A stretch of 64,000 nt of DNA. Source: Coxiellaceae bacterium (GTDB taxonomy: Bacteria; Pseudomonadota; Gammaproteobacteria; Coxiellales; Coxiellaceae). The first letter of the stretch is position 1; each line of letters opens with the position of its first letter. The notes beneath the pieces were generated by a model that was not told where the DNA came from, did not search any database, and was given only the letters and a program-made list of their open reading frames with translations. The DNA lies in contig JARGNX010000010.1 of NCBI GenBank assembly GCA_029210045.1, forward strand, positions 1-64,000, in the 5' to 3' direction. A program made the translations under genes and the position numbers. Below, one piece after another: positions 17,348-26,648 of this stretch.

Positions 17348-17581
17348 ATGCTTTTTTCGTTTCTTTGTTAGTCAGTCAACAAAGCGCAAGCATATCATTG
17401 GGGATAGTTAATTGCCAGCGGTTCACCTTACTTGCGTAAAATGGGTGCACTATATGCCTGGTAACCTGGCAATGGATTGCAGAGCACGGTTATTCGCTGT
17501 TTTTAAATGCGCTGCATATTTATTAGTGTTCGGCAGCATGGTAACATGTGGCCACATTAAGCTAAGATTTGGAGGATATAC

Positions 17582-18109
17582 ATGAATGGCTTTGTACGCG
17601 GTTGCTCAAAAGTTGTGGCACCGATTGTTAGGGTATTGGACTTAATTGCGCCACTGATTGATTTAATTATAAGAATTTGGATTGCGCGCTTCTTTTTTGA
17701 GGCGGCTATCATGAAAATGGGTTCATGGCAGCAAACGATATTGATGTTCCAACACCAATATCATGTTGGCTTCTTATCACCAGCTGCAGCTGCGGTAATT
17801 GGCACTGGCGCCGAATTGGTGCTTTCCCTATTGTTGGTATTAGGCTTGGGTGGTCGAATTTCGATCTTAATCTTCTTCTTGTATAACGCTATCGTCGCGG
17901 CCTCATTTCCACACTTGTGGACACCAGAAGGTGCGGGTGGTTTAGCAATGCACGTGAGCTGGGGATTATTGCTGGCTTTATTAATGGTGCATGGCCCAGG
18001 AAAGATCTCACTCGACCATTTAATAGCGCGTTGGCACCAACGTAACAGTGATCGTTTAGAAAGTGATCGCATGCGCCGCTTTCATGATATGAGTGGTACA
18101 CGTAACTAG
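17582..18109 (+). CDS. DoxX family membrane protein
   Basis: 175 residues with about four membrane helices and the DoxX patterns RIWIARFFFEAAIMKMGSW and GTGAELVLSLLLVLGLGGR. A basic cytoplasmic tail follows the last helix. GGAGG precedes the ATG at good spacing. DoxX proteins form small membrane units linked to oxidoreductases or thiol homeostasis, but no partner is adjacent here, so the role is open. The 235 bases upstream hold no feature I can support. Confidence 0.8.
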   Translation: MNGFVRGCSKVVAPIVRVLDLIAPLIDLIIRIWIARFFFEAAIMKMGSWQQTILMFQHQYHVGFLSPAAAAVIGTGAELVLSLLLVLGLGGRISILIFFLYNAIVAASFPHLWTPEGAGGLAMHVSWGLLLALLMVHGPGKISLDHLIARWHQRNSDRLESDRMRRFHDMSGTRN

Positions 18110-18127
18110 AAACATCTGTTGCACTGC

Positions 18128-18177
18128 GTCATTGCGAGGAGCTTATATTGCTTCGCCACCATGTGGCTCGCAATGAC
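18128..18177. repeat. GTCATTGCGAG palindromic repeat
   Basis: Inverted arms GTCATTGCGAG and CTCGCAATGAC enclose 28 bases. It lies in the gap between the DoxX gene and yciA. The same arms occur in the repeat inside nadD, so this is a dispersed family. Confidence 0.8.
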
Positions 18178-18201
18178 GATAGATAATAAGAGGATCAACT
18201 C

Positions 18202-18594
18202 ATGGACGAGTTAGCTAATAAAAAACAACCCAAAGGCGAACTACTGGTTCGTACGATGGCATTCCCTAAAGACGTTAATGCCAATGGTGATATCTTTGGT
18301 GGTTGGGTGGTCGCACAAATGGATATTGCGGCTGCTAGCATTGCCTACAAGACAGCCAAGTGCCGCATTACCACTGTCGCGATTGATTCCATGTCATTTA
18401 TATCGCCGATGAAAGTCGGCGATTTTTTATGTTGTTATGGTGAGTTGGAATCTGTGGGGCGCACATCGATGAAAATCAAAATCTCTACTTGGTCATTGTC
18501 TGCTAAGGATGAAAGCCGCCGTCAAATCACGGAAGGCATTTTTACTTTTGTGGCGATAAATGATGAAGGTAAGCCGATTCCGGTAAAGCGTTAG
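18202..18594 (+). CDS. yciA: Acyl-CoA thioesterase, YciA type
   Basis: A 130-residue single hotdog domain. It begins with GELLVRTMAFPKDVNANGD, which includes the catalytic Asn/Asp region, then IFGGWVVAQMDIAAASIA, the hotdog helix. It hydrolyses acyl-CoA in the cytosol; broad specificity is known for YciA. Length and motifs match the family. The stop overlaps the convergent monooxygenase stop by four bases. Confidence 0.9.
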   Translation: MDELANKKQPKGELLVRTMAFPKDVNANGDIFGGWVVAQMDIAAASIAYKTAKCRITTVAIDSMSFISPMKVGDFLCCYGELESVGRTSMKIKISTWSLSAKDESRRQITEGIFTFVAINDEGKPIPVKR

Positions 18595-20036
18595 TGATCA
18601 CTCAGCCAATCCATTTTAGGCTTTTCATGACCGATATAAGCAATATAACCATCCGGACGAATTAAGCAGTAGCCGCCAGCAGTTAAGCCTAGTGCTTGTG
18701 CCTGTTCGGTTGTACCGGGTTGAACCTTAACACCATTGGTTTTTGCATCACCATTGAAGTCAAGCAGCACACATTCGCTATTGGCGCGCAAATCAAATAG
18801 TGGGCATAGGTCACCGGGTTGCACTTCAGATGTTTTTTCGCCTTCACTAAGGTCACTTTTGGTGTAGCAAACACTGGTTTCGCCAATTTCATTCACCATT
18901 TTGGTTTGTACTCCTGCGAATGAAGCTAATAAGGGCACTAACGTGTTACGCACTGTTGTCACTACAGGGTTTGTTGATGTTAATGCTTTAGTTAAGCGTC
19001 CGGCATTGTCGATGACTTGCTTAGCCACCGGGCGACGTTCTTGTTCGTAGCTGTCTAACAATTTTTCGTCAGCTTTGCTGTGATAGACCAATGCTAATTT
19101 CCATGACAGATTGATTGCATCCTGCATGCCGGTATTCATGCCTTGTCCGCCAGCAGGGGAGTGTGCATGACCGGCGTCGCCAGCTAAAAATGCATGACCA
19201 GATCGGTAGTGATTGGCTAGGCGCTCATGTATCCAAAATTTTGAAGTCCATAATGGTTTTTTAATATTTATTTTATAGGGTAAGCACTGTGTGGCTAAGT
19301 CATTAAATAATACCTCATCAAACTGCTCGACTTTATTGTAACGTTGATCGTGGCTTACTTCTGCTACAATACGCATTGATTTGAGCATTGGGAATATCAT
19401 TAAAGTGAGATCACCAGTAGTGTAAGCGGTGATGCGCTCAAATACTTCTTTGTGGTCTGATTCAACGGGTGCATCGAGCATTAAAAAGCGCAGCTTCATG
19501 TCTTCGCCTTCATATTTAATGTCGGATAAGCATTCGCGTACTTTGCTATGAAAGCCATCACAACCAATGATCCAGTTGCTGGTTATCTCTATTTCGCCTT
19601 CATGTGTTTTGATGTGCGATTTGCAGCCTTGTTCGTCTTGAGTGAATGTGATTAATTCGCAGTCACGTTCTACCTCTATACCATTTTTTAATAAATGTTT
19701 TAGTAATATTTCTTCGGTCTGCCACTGCGGAACGCATAATGCAAAAGGAAATTCACTGTTAATGCGCTCGAGTTGCCATTCTGCTAGTGGCTTATTGTGG
19801 CAGCCGACCTCTGCTGCTTTCATTTTTTTACCGTGTTTTAGCAATTCATCTAAGATCCCAAGCTGTTGCAATAATTCTAGGCTGCGTGCGTGAATACCAA
19901 CAGCATTTGATGTGGTCGTTGGACCGGATTTTTTATCGATAATACGACAAGGCACGTCATGGAGGGTAAGAAATGCTGCCATGGTTAAACCAACAGGACC
20001 AGCGCCAACAATCAAAACAGGGGTATCAAATGACAT
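18591..20036 (-). CDS. FAD-dependent aromatic-type monooxygenase
   Basis: 481 residues of the group A flavin monooxygenases (PheA/PCP hydroxylase branch). It has the GxGxxG dinucleotide site VGAGPVGLTMAAFL, the DG motif IGCDGFHSKVRE, the GD motif FLAGDAGHAHSP followed by GGQGMNTGMQDAINLSWKL, and a C-terminal thioredoxin-like segment ending GYCLIRPDGYIAYIGH. It would hydroxylate a small aromatic or polyketide-like substrate with NAD(P)H and O2. The substrate is not evident from the context. Confidence 0.87.
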   Translation of the reverse strand: MSFDTPVLIVGAGPVGLTMAAFLTLHDVPCRIIDKKSGPTTTSNAVGIHARSLELLQQLGILDELLKHGKKMKAAEVGCHNKPLAEWQLERINSEFPFALCVPQWQTEEILLKHLLKNGIEVERDCELITFTQDEQGCKSHIKTHEGEIEITSNWIIGCDGFHSKVRECLSDIKYEGEDMKLRFLMLDAPVESDHKEVFERITAYTTGDLTLMIFPMLKSMRIVAEVSHDQRYNKVEQFDEVLFNDLATQCLPYKINIKKPLWTSKFWIHERLANHYRSGHAFLAGDAGHAHSPAGGQGMNTGMQDAINLSWKLALVYHSKADEKLLDSYEQERRPVAKQVIDNAGRLTKALTSTNPVVTTVRNTLVPLLASFAGVQTKMVNEIGETSVCYTKSDLSEGEKTSEVQPGDLCPLFDLRANSECVLLDFNGDAKTNGVKVQPGTTEQAQALGLTAGGYCLIRPDGYIAYIGHEKPKMDWLSDH

Positions 20037-20109
20037 TGTGTAACTCCTTATATAGACTTTTTTATATCTCTATAAGATAGCATAAGCGAGTATTTTAGCT
20101 TGCTTTTGA

Positions 20110-21804
20110 CTATTTGCGTTGCCACAGGACGACCAAGCCCTCGATGGGTTTGTCACGCTCATGGCGTAACACGATGTTTTGTTGTTCAATTTGTTCATAT
20201 CCCAGCTGCTCGGCTAGCTTTATCAAGTAATCCGGGTTGTGAGCATAACGAATGGTGGGGAGTAAATAGTAGCTGCCTGTTTGGTAGCCTTGTTCAACAC
20301 TAAAGCACAAGTAACCTTCAGGTTTTAGGTGTTGGTAGCATTCTTGTAGTATGGGTTTAAGATCGCCAATATAAGTAAAAACATCAGCCGCTGTTATAAA
20401 ATCAAACGAACCACATGGCTTTATACCATTAACCACATCATCACAAATTAACTGTGTGTATAGGTTTTTTTGTTGCGCACACTCGATCATCATCGATGAT
20501 AAATCGATACCGACTAATTCATTAGTAAAAGGCGCTAATCGTTCACCCATTAAGCCGGTGCCACAACCTAAATCACATACTGACCAGCGGTTGTTGGGTA
20601 AGTAGGTTTGCTGGTTTAATAGCTCGTAAATTTTATTAGGCACTTGGTATTTCAATGCTTGCTTTAAGTGCACATCATAGTAGGGCGAGTATTGATCAAA
20701 TAAGTGCTTCACATAGTCTTCAGGTGCTTTTTCAGCTGCTTGGTCGCTTTGTTGTAATGCGGATACAATGTGCTTGATCTCAGCGTTTTCTGGATCTATG
20801 TCGAGCGCTTGTTTGTAATAATCTAATGCGGGACGTAAATGATTACTTTTTAGATGCATGACGCCGAGGTTTATTAAGCTGTCTTTATGTTTAGGGTCGA
20901 GCTCAAGTGTTTGTAAAAAATATTCGTTGGCTTCTTTTAGGCGGTTTTCATACATCAATAACACACCTAAATTAAAGTAAGCTTCAAGGTATGGTTTAAT
21001 CTCTAGTTGCTGTAAAAAACACGGCAGGGCATCGCTATAGCGAGCCGATTGTAAGTAAGCAATACCAAGGTTATGATGCGCATCTTCATAGTTAGGATCC
21101 AGTTCGAGCACTTGCTTTAACAGCTCGATGGCTTTGTCATACTCGGCTAGTTCGATATAGGCCAGCGCTTGGTCATGCAGGCTATCCACATGATCGGGTT
21201 GCACGGCAATGCGGTGATTGAAATGTTGAATTGCCTTGTCGTATTGCTTCTGTTGTAAATACAACTGTGCTAAGTGACTGTGTGCTTGAATATGCTCAGG
21301 CTTTTTTTCAATGGTTTGTTTAAAATATTGTTCGGCCGTCTTATATTGTTCTTTTTGCATATACAGTAGCGCTAGATTATATAAAGCATCGACATAACTG
21401 CTATCACGCTTAATAGCTTTTTCATAATGCAAGATAGCAGATTCAATATCATCTAGTTTTCGAAAAGCATTGGCCAGGTTATTGTGCGCGCTAGCGAACT
21501 CGGGATTTAATGCAATCGCCTGTTTTAAGCTTTTTACTGCTTTGTCGGTGTTGCCTTGGCGAGAATAAATCAAACCTAGCGTGTTATGAAATAAGGCATT
21601 ACCTGGGTCGAGTTCAATCGCTTGGCGTATTGTTGTTAGCGCTTCTTTCGGTAAATTCTTTTGTGATAGCAAAATGCTAAGGTTATGTAAAACGTCTGTT
21701 TGTTTAGGATCTTCTTGAAGTAGCTCTTCGTATATCTCAAGCGCAGCATTTAAATTACCGTCCTGGTGGTATTGCTGCGCTTGTTGTAAACGATTAGCCG
21801 GCAT
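20110..21804 (-). CDS. TPR-repeat protein with C-terminal SAM methyltransferase domain
   Basis: 564 residues from MPANRLQQAQQYHQDGN; the 15 codons upstream overlap mltB and are less likely to be translated. About ten TPR units fill residues 1-350 (for example LGLIYSRQGNTDKAVKSLKQAI). A class I methyltransferase follows, with motif I VCDLGCGTGLMGERLAPF and acidic strand VGIDLS. Such fusions modify proteins or small molecules, but no target is shown. It is the last gene of the cell-wall operon and overlaps mltB by 11 bases. Confidence 0.85.
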   Translation of the reverse strand: MPANRLQQAQQYHQDGNLNAALEIYEELLQEDPKQTDVLHNLSILLSQKNLPKEALTTIRQAIELDPGNALFHNTLGLIYSRQGNTDKAVKSLKQAIALNPEFASAHNNLANAFRKLDDIESAILHYEKAIKRDSSYVDALYNLALLYMQKEQYKTAEQYFKQTIEKKPEHIQAHSHLAQLYLQQKQYDKAIQHFNHRIAVQPDHVDSLHDQALAYIELAEYDKAIELLKQVLELDPNYEDAHHNLGIAYLQSARYSDALPCFLQQLEIKPYLEAYFNLGVLLMYENRLKEANEYFLQTLELDPKHKDSLINLGVMHLKSNHLRPALDYYKQALDIDPENAEIKHIVSALQQSDQAAEKAPEDYVKHLFDQYSPYYDVHLKQALKYQVPNKIYELLNQQTYLPNNRWSVCDLGCGTGLMGERLAPFTNELVGIDLSSMMIECAQQKNLYTQLICDDVVNGIKPCGSFDFITAADVFTYIGDLKPILQECYQHLKPEGYLCFSVEQGYQTGSYYLLPTIRYAHNPDYLIKLAEQLGYEQIEQQNIVLRHERDKPIEGLVVLWQRK

Positions 21805-22768
21805 ATGCTTGTTTGATTTCCTGGCTGAGTTGATAAACTGCCATAGCATACGCGATCCGTGGGTTGTAACTCATAATCGCTTTAAAGTTACGGAAGGTTA
21901 ACCAATAGTCATTGTCGTTTTTGCCCATTTCAATTAGCTTGGCTTTAGCATTGAGCGGTAATTTTTGGCTGGCTTTTACACCTTTTTGACGCCATTGCAC
22001 TACTCTTAATTTCTTCTTACTGGCAAGGTATTTCAGTGCACGCTTATTGGTAACTTTAGCTGTTACGCCAACAGGTTGATTGCGTTTCCAGCCGTTTTTA
22101 TGCAGGTAGTTGGCAATGCTGCCAATAGCATCTTGATGGTTGTTAAGTAAATCAATATGTCCACTGTTATCAAAGTCGATACCGTAATGGCGGTAACTAC
22201 TAGGCATAAATTGTGGAATACCCAATGCGCCAGCATAAGAACCATAGATCGTCGTTGGATCAATTTTTTGTTTGCGCGTTAAGATTAAATATTGTTGTAA
22301 TTCTCTACGGAAAAATTTAGAACGCTTGGGATAATAAAAGGCAAGGGTGGTCAACGCATCAAGCTCGTTAAAGGCGGCGGCATGCGTGCCATAGTTACTT
22401 TCAACGCCAATAATGGCTACGATCACAGAAGCCGGCACCCCGTATTTTTTTTCAGCCGCTTTTAATGTCTTGGCGTGCGCTTTCCAGTACTTTGCGCCAT
22501 TCTTAATCCGCGTTTGCGTCACAAAGTATTTGCGATACACCGCCCATGGCTTCGATTCGTAGGGGAAGGTGATTTTTTTAATAATGGTTTTATTCGGGCC
22601 GCGAGCTGCTAGAATGCTTTGTAAGTAATTGTTTTTAAAGTGATATTTTTTCACCATTACCTTAATGAACTGCTGAATCTGCTGTTGTGGATCAGCGGTT
22701 TTAGATTTTGTAGCGGCTAATAAAGGTGACGAAATGAACAATAACGACAAAATGATGATACGTAACAT
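21794..22768 (-). CDS. mltB: Membrane-bound lytic murein transglycosylase B
   Basis: 324 residues from the ATG preceded by GGAG. The signal peptide LRIIILSLLFISSPLLAA lacks a lipobox Cys, so the mature form should be soluble periplasmic rather than lipid-anchored. The SLT_2 domain has the catalytic Glu123 in IIGVESNYGTHA and the downstream signature YAGALGIPQFMPSSYR. A C-terminal NPRIAYAMAVYQLS helix ends the fold. It cleaves peptidoglycan to anhydromuropeptides. It follows rodA in the elongation gene cluster. Confidence 0.92.
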   Translation of the reverse strand: MLRIIILSLLFISSPLLAATKSKTADPQQQIQQFIKVMVKKYHFKNNYLQSILAARGPNKTIIKKITFPYESKPWAVYRKYFVTQTRIKNGAKYWKAHAKTLKAAEKKYGVPASVIVAIIGVESNYGTHAAAFNELDALTTLAFYYPKRSKFFRRELQQYLILTRKQKIDPTTIYGSYAGALGIPQFMPSSYRHYGIDFDNSGHIDLLNNHQDAIGSIANYLHKNGWKRNQPVGVTAKVTNKRALKYLASKKKLRVVQWRQKGVKASQKLPLNAKAKLIEMGKNDNDYWLTFRNFKAIMSYNPRIAYAMAVYQLSQEIKQAYAG

Positions 22769-22810
22769 TCTAGACTCTCCAAACACAGTTTACGCCATGG
22801 TAGCGTAAAG

Positions 22811-23920
22811 CTAGCTCGCCAGCAACTTGCGGTGGGTGTGAATGGACATGATCATCCCAAAACCGACCATCATCGTGACCATCGAAGTGCCACCATAACT
22901 GACTAACGGCAGTGGCACACCAACCACCGGTAAGATGCCAATGACCATACCGATATTGATCAGCGCACAAAATACAAAGGTAAAACTTAAGCTGCCACTG
23001 AGTAAGCGTGAAAAGGTATCTTGTGCCTGCATACTGATGACCACGCAGCGTAATAGCACAATGCTAAACAGTATCATGAGTGTTAAGCAGCCGAGTAAGC
23101 CAAATTCTTCACTGGTGACAGCAAAGATGAAGTCGGTTGCGTGCTCGGGTAAAAAATGTAAATGGGACTGTGTGCCATGTAACCAACCTTTCCCTAGTAA
23201 ACCGCCGGAGCCAATCGCAATCTTCGATTGTATAATATGATAACCACTACCAAGTGGGTCGCTCTCTGGATTTAGGAAGGTTAGTACGCGCCGCTTTTGG
23301 TAAGCGTGCATAAAGTGCCACAAGATTGGCGCGCTTAATATACCAATGCCCAACATCGAAAAACTTAAGCGCCATGAGATGCCGGATAACAATAAAACCA
23401 AACAGCCGGTGATCGCCACTAAGATGGCGGTGCCCAAATCAGGTTGTTTAGCGATCAGCACTACAGGTATGGCTAGTAATAAGCAAGCAACTGCAATATT
23501 GCTTGTTCTGGCGGGTAATCGCTTATCACTAAAGTACCATGCCAGCATCATAGGCATAGCAATTTTCATTAATTCACTGGGTTGAAAGCGTAATATACCG
23601 AGATCTAACCAACGTTTAGCGCCTTTATCAACGGTGCCAACCACGAGGACAGTAATTAATAATAGCGTTGTGATACCAAAAAACCATGGCGCCCATTGTA
23701 AAAAATGACGCGGATGAATTTGTGCAATTAACAGCATCGCACTTAATGCTAATAAAAAACGCATGGCTTGTTTTGTGACGATAGCAATATTCATATTGCT
23801 CGCGCTATATAAAATCAGCAAGCCTATGCAGCCAAGGACAAGTAAGCTCAGTAATAAAGTTAAGTCAATATGCCATTTGGATAATTTAAAACCTGTTAAG
23901 CTTCGCCTCACTCTAGTCAT
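22811..23920 (-). CDS. rodA: Peptidoglycan glycosyltransferase RodA
   Basis: 369 residues, SEDS family with ten predicted membrane helices. Conserved blocks are FQPSELMKIAMPMMLAW, the region KQPDLGTA with the catalytic-region Asp, and LPLVSYGGTSMVTMMVGFG near the end. It polymerises glycan strands during rod elongation with PBP2, whose gene it overlaps by eight bases. Confidence 0.96.
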   Translation of the reverse strand: MTRVRRSLTGFKLSKWHIDLTLLLSLLVLGCIGLLILYSASNMNIAIVTKQAMRFLLALSAMLLIAQIHPRHFLQWAPWFFGITTLLLITVLVVGTVDKGAKRWLDLGILRFQPSELMKIAMPMMLAWYFSDKRLPARTSNIAVACLLLAIPVVLIAKQPDLGTAILVAITGCLVLLLSGISWRLSFSMLGIGILSAPILWHFMHAYQKRRVLTFLNPESDPLGSGYHIIQSKIAIGSGGLLGKGWLHGTQSHLHFLPEHATDFIFAVTSEEFGLLGCLTLMILFSIVLLRCVVISMQAQDTFSRLLSGSLSFTFVFCALINIGMVIGILPVVGVPLPLVSYGGTSMVTMMVGFGMIMSIHTHRKLLAS

Positions 23921-25766
23921 CTTTTTTGTGGTCCTTTAGGTGAGCGGTTTTAAAATAGGTATCCATGATCTTTCGTGTGATTTGCGGTGCGCTGGCATCG
24001 TGTTCAACAACAACGGCAATGGCTATTTGTGGCTGCTTCACTGGTGCAAACGCGATAAATAATGAATGATTGCGTAAGCGCCATGGAAGATTAGTGCGAA
24101 CGCGATATTCATCGCGCGTATGACCATATACTTGTGCGGTTCCTGTTTTGACTGCTGCGGTGTAGTGTGGGTGGCCAAAATGAATACCCGTTCCGTAAGG
24201 CTTGGTGACTACATCACTCATGGCTTTAATTACAGATTTCCACATCCATTGCGCCTTTAATTCGATATCAGCCAACGGTGATGATGGTTGCAGTTGCGGT
24301 TCAGCTTGATCGGGGGATTGAGTTTTTAGTATTAATTGTGGTTTAAAGCGTTTGCCATGTTCTGATAAGGTTGCTGTGGCTAACGCTAACTGCAAGGGTG
24401 TAACTAATACATAACCTTGACCAATGCCTGCCACGACGGTATCACCGGTATACCATGGGTGGCCTTGATTCGCCATTTTCCAATCGGTTGTCGGTACTAA
24501 GCCAGGTAGCTCGCCAGGGAGTGCTATGCCAGTGGTGTTACCAAAACCAAATTGATTGAGGACATGATCTAAACCATGTAAGCCTAATAGCATGGCGAGA
24601 TGATAAAAGTAAGTATCGCAAGACACGGCAATCGCTTTAGTGACATTGACCCAACCATGTCCTTGCGCATGCCAATCATGATAAATATGGTGCGTGTTAT
24701 TTATTTTAAACCAGCCGCGGTCATAAATGCGGTCTTTTAATGAGATCGTGCCGGTATTCAAACCTTCTAATGCATAAAAGGGCTTAGCGGTGGATGCTGC
24801 AGCAAATACGCCGTGGATCGTGCGATTAATCAGTGGGTGGTTGGGTGCATTAACAATCGCATCGTATTGTTGTTGGGTTAAACCAGTTACAAATGGGTTA
24901 GGGTCAAAGTTTGGAGTGCTGACCATGGCCAACACTTGGCCGGTGCTTGGTTGTATAACCACGGCTGCACCGACTTGCTTGCCTAAGGCGTCGATAGCAG
25001 CTTTTTGCAATTGACTGTCGATAGTAAGATATAGGTTTTCGCCGGATTGAGCGGGCTGCGCTTTAATTGCGTGCACTTCGCGGCCGCTGGCATCGGTTTC
25101 AACGGTTTCATTACCAACAGTTCCGTGTAAGGCATCCTCGAATGATTTTTCAATGCCGGTTTTGCCAATATAGTTGGTGTCGCTGTAATTTTCGGCGTCG
25201 ATATGTTGTTGCTCATAAGCATTGATGCGGCCCACATAGCCGACTACATTGCCGGTGATTTTTCCTAACGGATAACTGCGAATTAATTCGGCGCGAATAT
25301 CAACGCCATGTAAACGATATTGATTGACATAAAATTGATCTACCTGCTTTTCAGTTAATTTAAACTTTAGCGGGATGGGGTCGAAGCGATGATGTTGTTT
25401 GCTCAGTTGCTTAAAGCGTTTTATTTCATCATCAGATAATGGAATAAACGCTTTTATATTAGCAAGTGTCTTGTCTAAATCCTTAACTTGTTCGGGAATA
25501 ATCGTTAAGGTGAAGCTGGGAACGTTTTCAGCTAAAAGCACCCCGTTGCGATCATAGATCAAGCCGCGTTTCGGCGCTATTGGTTGTACGTCTAAAACAT
25601 TGTGACGAGAAAGTCCGTTGTAGAAGCCGTGTTGAAAGACTTGTAAATACACCAAACGCATGACCACCGCTAGTAAGATCACGGCAATAATACATAATAA
25701 AATCAAGCAGCGATTCTGAAATAGCTTGGTTTCTTGTAGGTGATTTTTAATCGACAGTTTTTGCAT
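23913..25766 (-). CDS. mrdA: Penicillin-binding protein 2 (elongasome transpeptidase)
   Basis: 617 residues from MQKLSIKNHL; a longer reading would run into rlmH. One N-terminal membrane helix (about 20-43), a pedestal domain, and a transpeptidase domain with S325-TAK328, the SCD triad (VSCDTYFYHL) and KTGTAQ near the end. It crosslinks peptidoglycan in the periplasm with RodA. Length is close to the usual 630. Confidence 0.95.
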   Translation of the reverse strand: MQKLSIKNHLQETKLFQNRCLILLCIIAVILLAVVMRLVYLQVFQHGFYNGLSRHNVLDVQPIAPKRGLIYDRNGVLLAENVPSFTLTIIPEQVKDLDKTLANIKAFIPLSDDEIKRFKQLSKQHHRFDPIPLKFKLTEKQVDQFYVNQYRLHGVDIRAELIRSYPLGKITGNVVGYVGRINAYEQQHIDAENYSDTNYIGKTGIEKSFEDALHGTVGNETVETDASGREVHAIKAQPAQSGENLYLTIDSQLQKAAIDALGKQVGAAVVIQPSTGQVLAMVSTPNFDPNPFVTGLTQQQYDAIVNAPNHPLINRTIHGVFAAASTAKPFYALEGLNTGTISLKDRIYDRGWFKINNTHHIYHDWHAQGHGWVNVTKAIAVSCDTYFYHLAMLLGLHGLDHVLNQFGFGNTTGIALPGELPGLVPTTDWKMANQGHPWYTGDTVVAGIGQGYVLVTPLQLALATATLSEHGKRFKPQLILKTQSPDQAEPQLQPSSPLADIELKAQWMWKSVIKAMSDVVTKPYGTGIHFGHPHYTAAVKTGTAQVYGHTRDEYRVRTNLPWRLRNHSLFIAFAPVKQPQIAIAVVVEHDASAPQITRKIMDTYFKTAHLKDHKKDD

Positions 25767-25797
25767 CGCGGTATTGTACCTGTTAGCTATGAATCTG

Positions 25798-26265
25798 TCA
25801 CTTATGGTAAGGGTGGCCAGTGATAATGGAATAAGCGCGATACAGTTGTTCGGCAATGACAACGCGGACCAGTGGATGAGGGAAGGTGAGCGCAGATAAG
25901 GACCAGCAGGTATTTGCCTTAGCGAGTAATTTTTTGGCTATACCCTCGGCGCCACCAATCACAATCGCAATAGAAAGGCTTTCGTCATGCCATTGCTTTA
26001 GTTGCTGTGCGAGATCAAGTGTGCTGATGTTTTTACCTAAGCGATCAAGTGTAACAATATGCTCACCAGGCTTTAGGAGCTTTATAATTTTATCGGCTTC
26101 GATATCAAGAATTTTTTCGGTATGATCATTGCTGTAGCGCTTCTCTGCTGCAATCTCAACCAGTTGCAGTGCGTATTGTTTGGGTAGGCGCTTTTGATAT
26201 TCTTCAAAACCTTGCACCACCCACTTGGGCATCTTCTGTCCGACAGCGATTAAACGGATGTTCAA
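25798..26265 (-). CDS. rlmH: 23S rRNA pseudouridine-1915 N3-methyltransferase RlmH
   Basis: 155 residues, the standard size, SPOUT fold. The knot motif is VIGGAEGIAKKLLAKA, and the C-terminus is LTFPHPLVRVVIAEQLYRAYSI...HPYHK, as in all RlmH proteins. It methylates pseudouridine 1915 in helix 69 of 23S rRNA. It lies six bases after rsfS. Confidence 0.96.
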   Translation of the reverse strand: MNIRLIAVGQKMPKWVVQGFEEYQKRLPKQYALQLVEIAAEKRYSNDHTEKILDIEADKIIKLLKPGEHIVTLDRLGKNISTLDLAQQLKQWHDESLSIAIVIGGAEGIAKKLLAKANTCWSLSALTFPHPLVRVVIAEQLYRAYSIITGHPYHK

Positions 26266-26271
26266 TTGATC

Positions 26272-26619
26272 TTAAGCCTCTACAGCAATAGGCATATCAA
26301 TTTCTGTCCATAGTTTTTCCAGTTCATAAAACTGGCGCGTGTCTTTGAGCATGATGTGTACCACTACATCACAATAATCCATCAAGATCCATCGGTTATC
26401 AGCCGCGCTGTGGTTGTGATAAGGTGCCGTTCCTCGAGCTTTCAACTCAGCCACTAATTTCGAGTGAATAGCTTGGCAATGACGCGACGATGTAGCCGTG
26501 CATATAATCATTGTGTCAGCGAAGTCACTGATATTACTGATGCTGAGGGTTTGGATATCTAACGCTTTGAAATCTTCGAGTAAGTTGACAATGGTACTAG
26601 AAAGGTTGTTTTCAAGCAT
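26272..26619 (-). CDS. rsfS: Ribosomal silencing factor RsfS
   Basis: 115 residues with the DUF143 core: SDFADTMIICTATSSRHCQAI, then DNRWILMDYCDVVVHIM and FYELEKLW. It binds L14 and blocks subunit joining in starvation. Position between nadD and rlmH is the usual gammaproteobacterial order. Confidence 0.95.
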   Translation of the reverse strand: MLENNLSSTIVNLLEDFKALDIQTLSISNISDFADTMIICTATSSRHCQAIHSKLVAELKARGTAPYHNHSAADNRWILMDYCDVVVHIMLKDTRQFYELEKLWTEIDMPIAVEA

Positions 26620-26648
26620 ATATTGATTCGCTCCGAATTACTAACATG

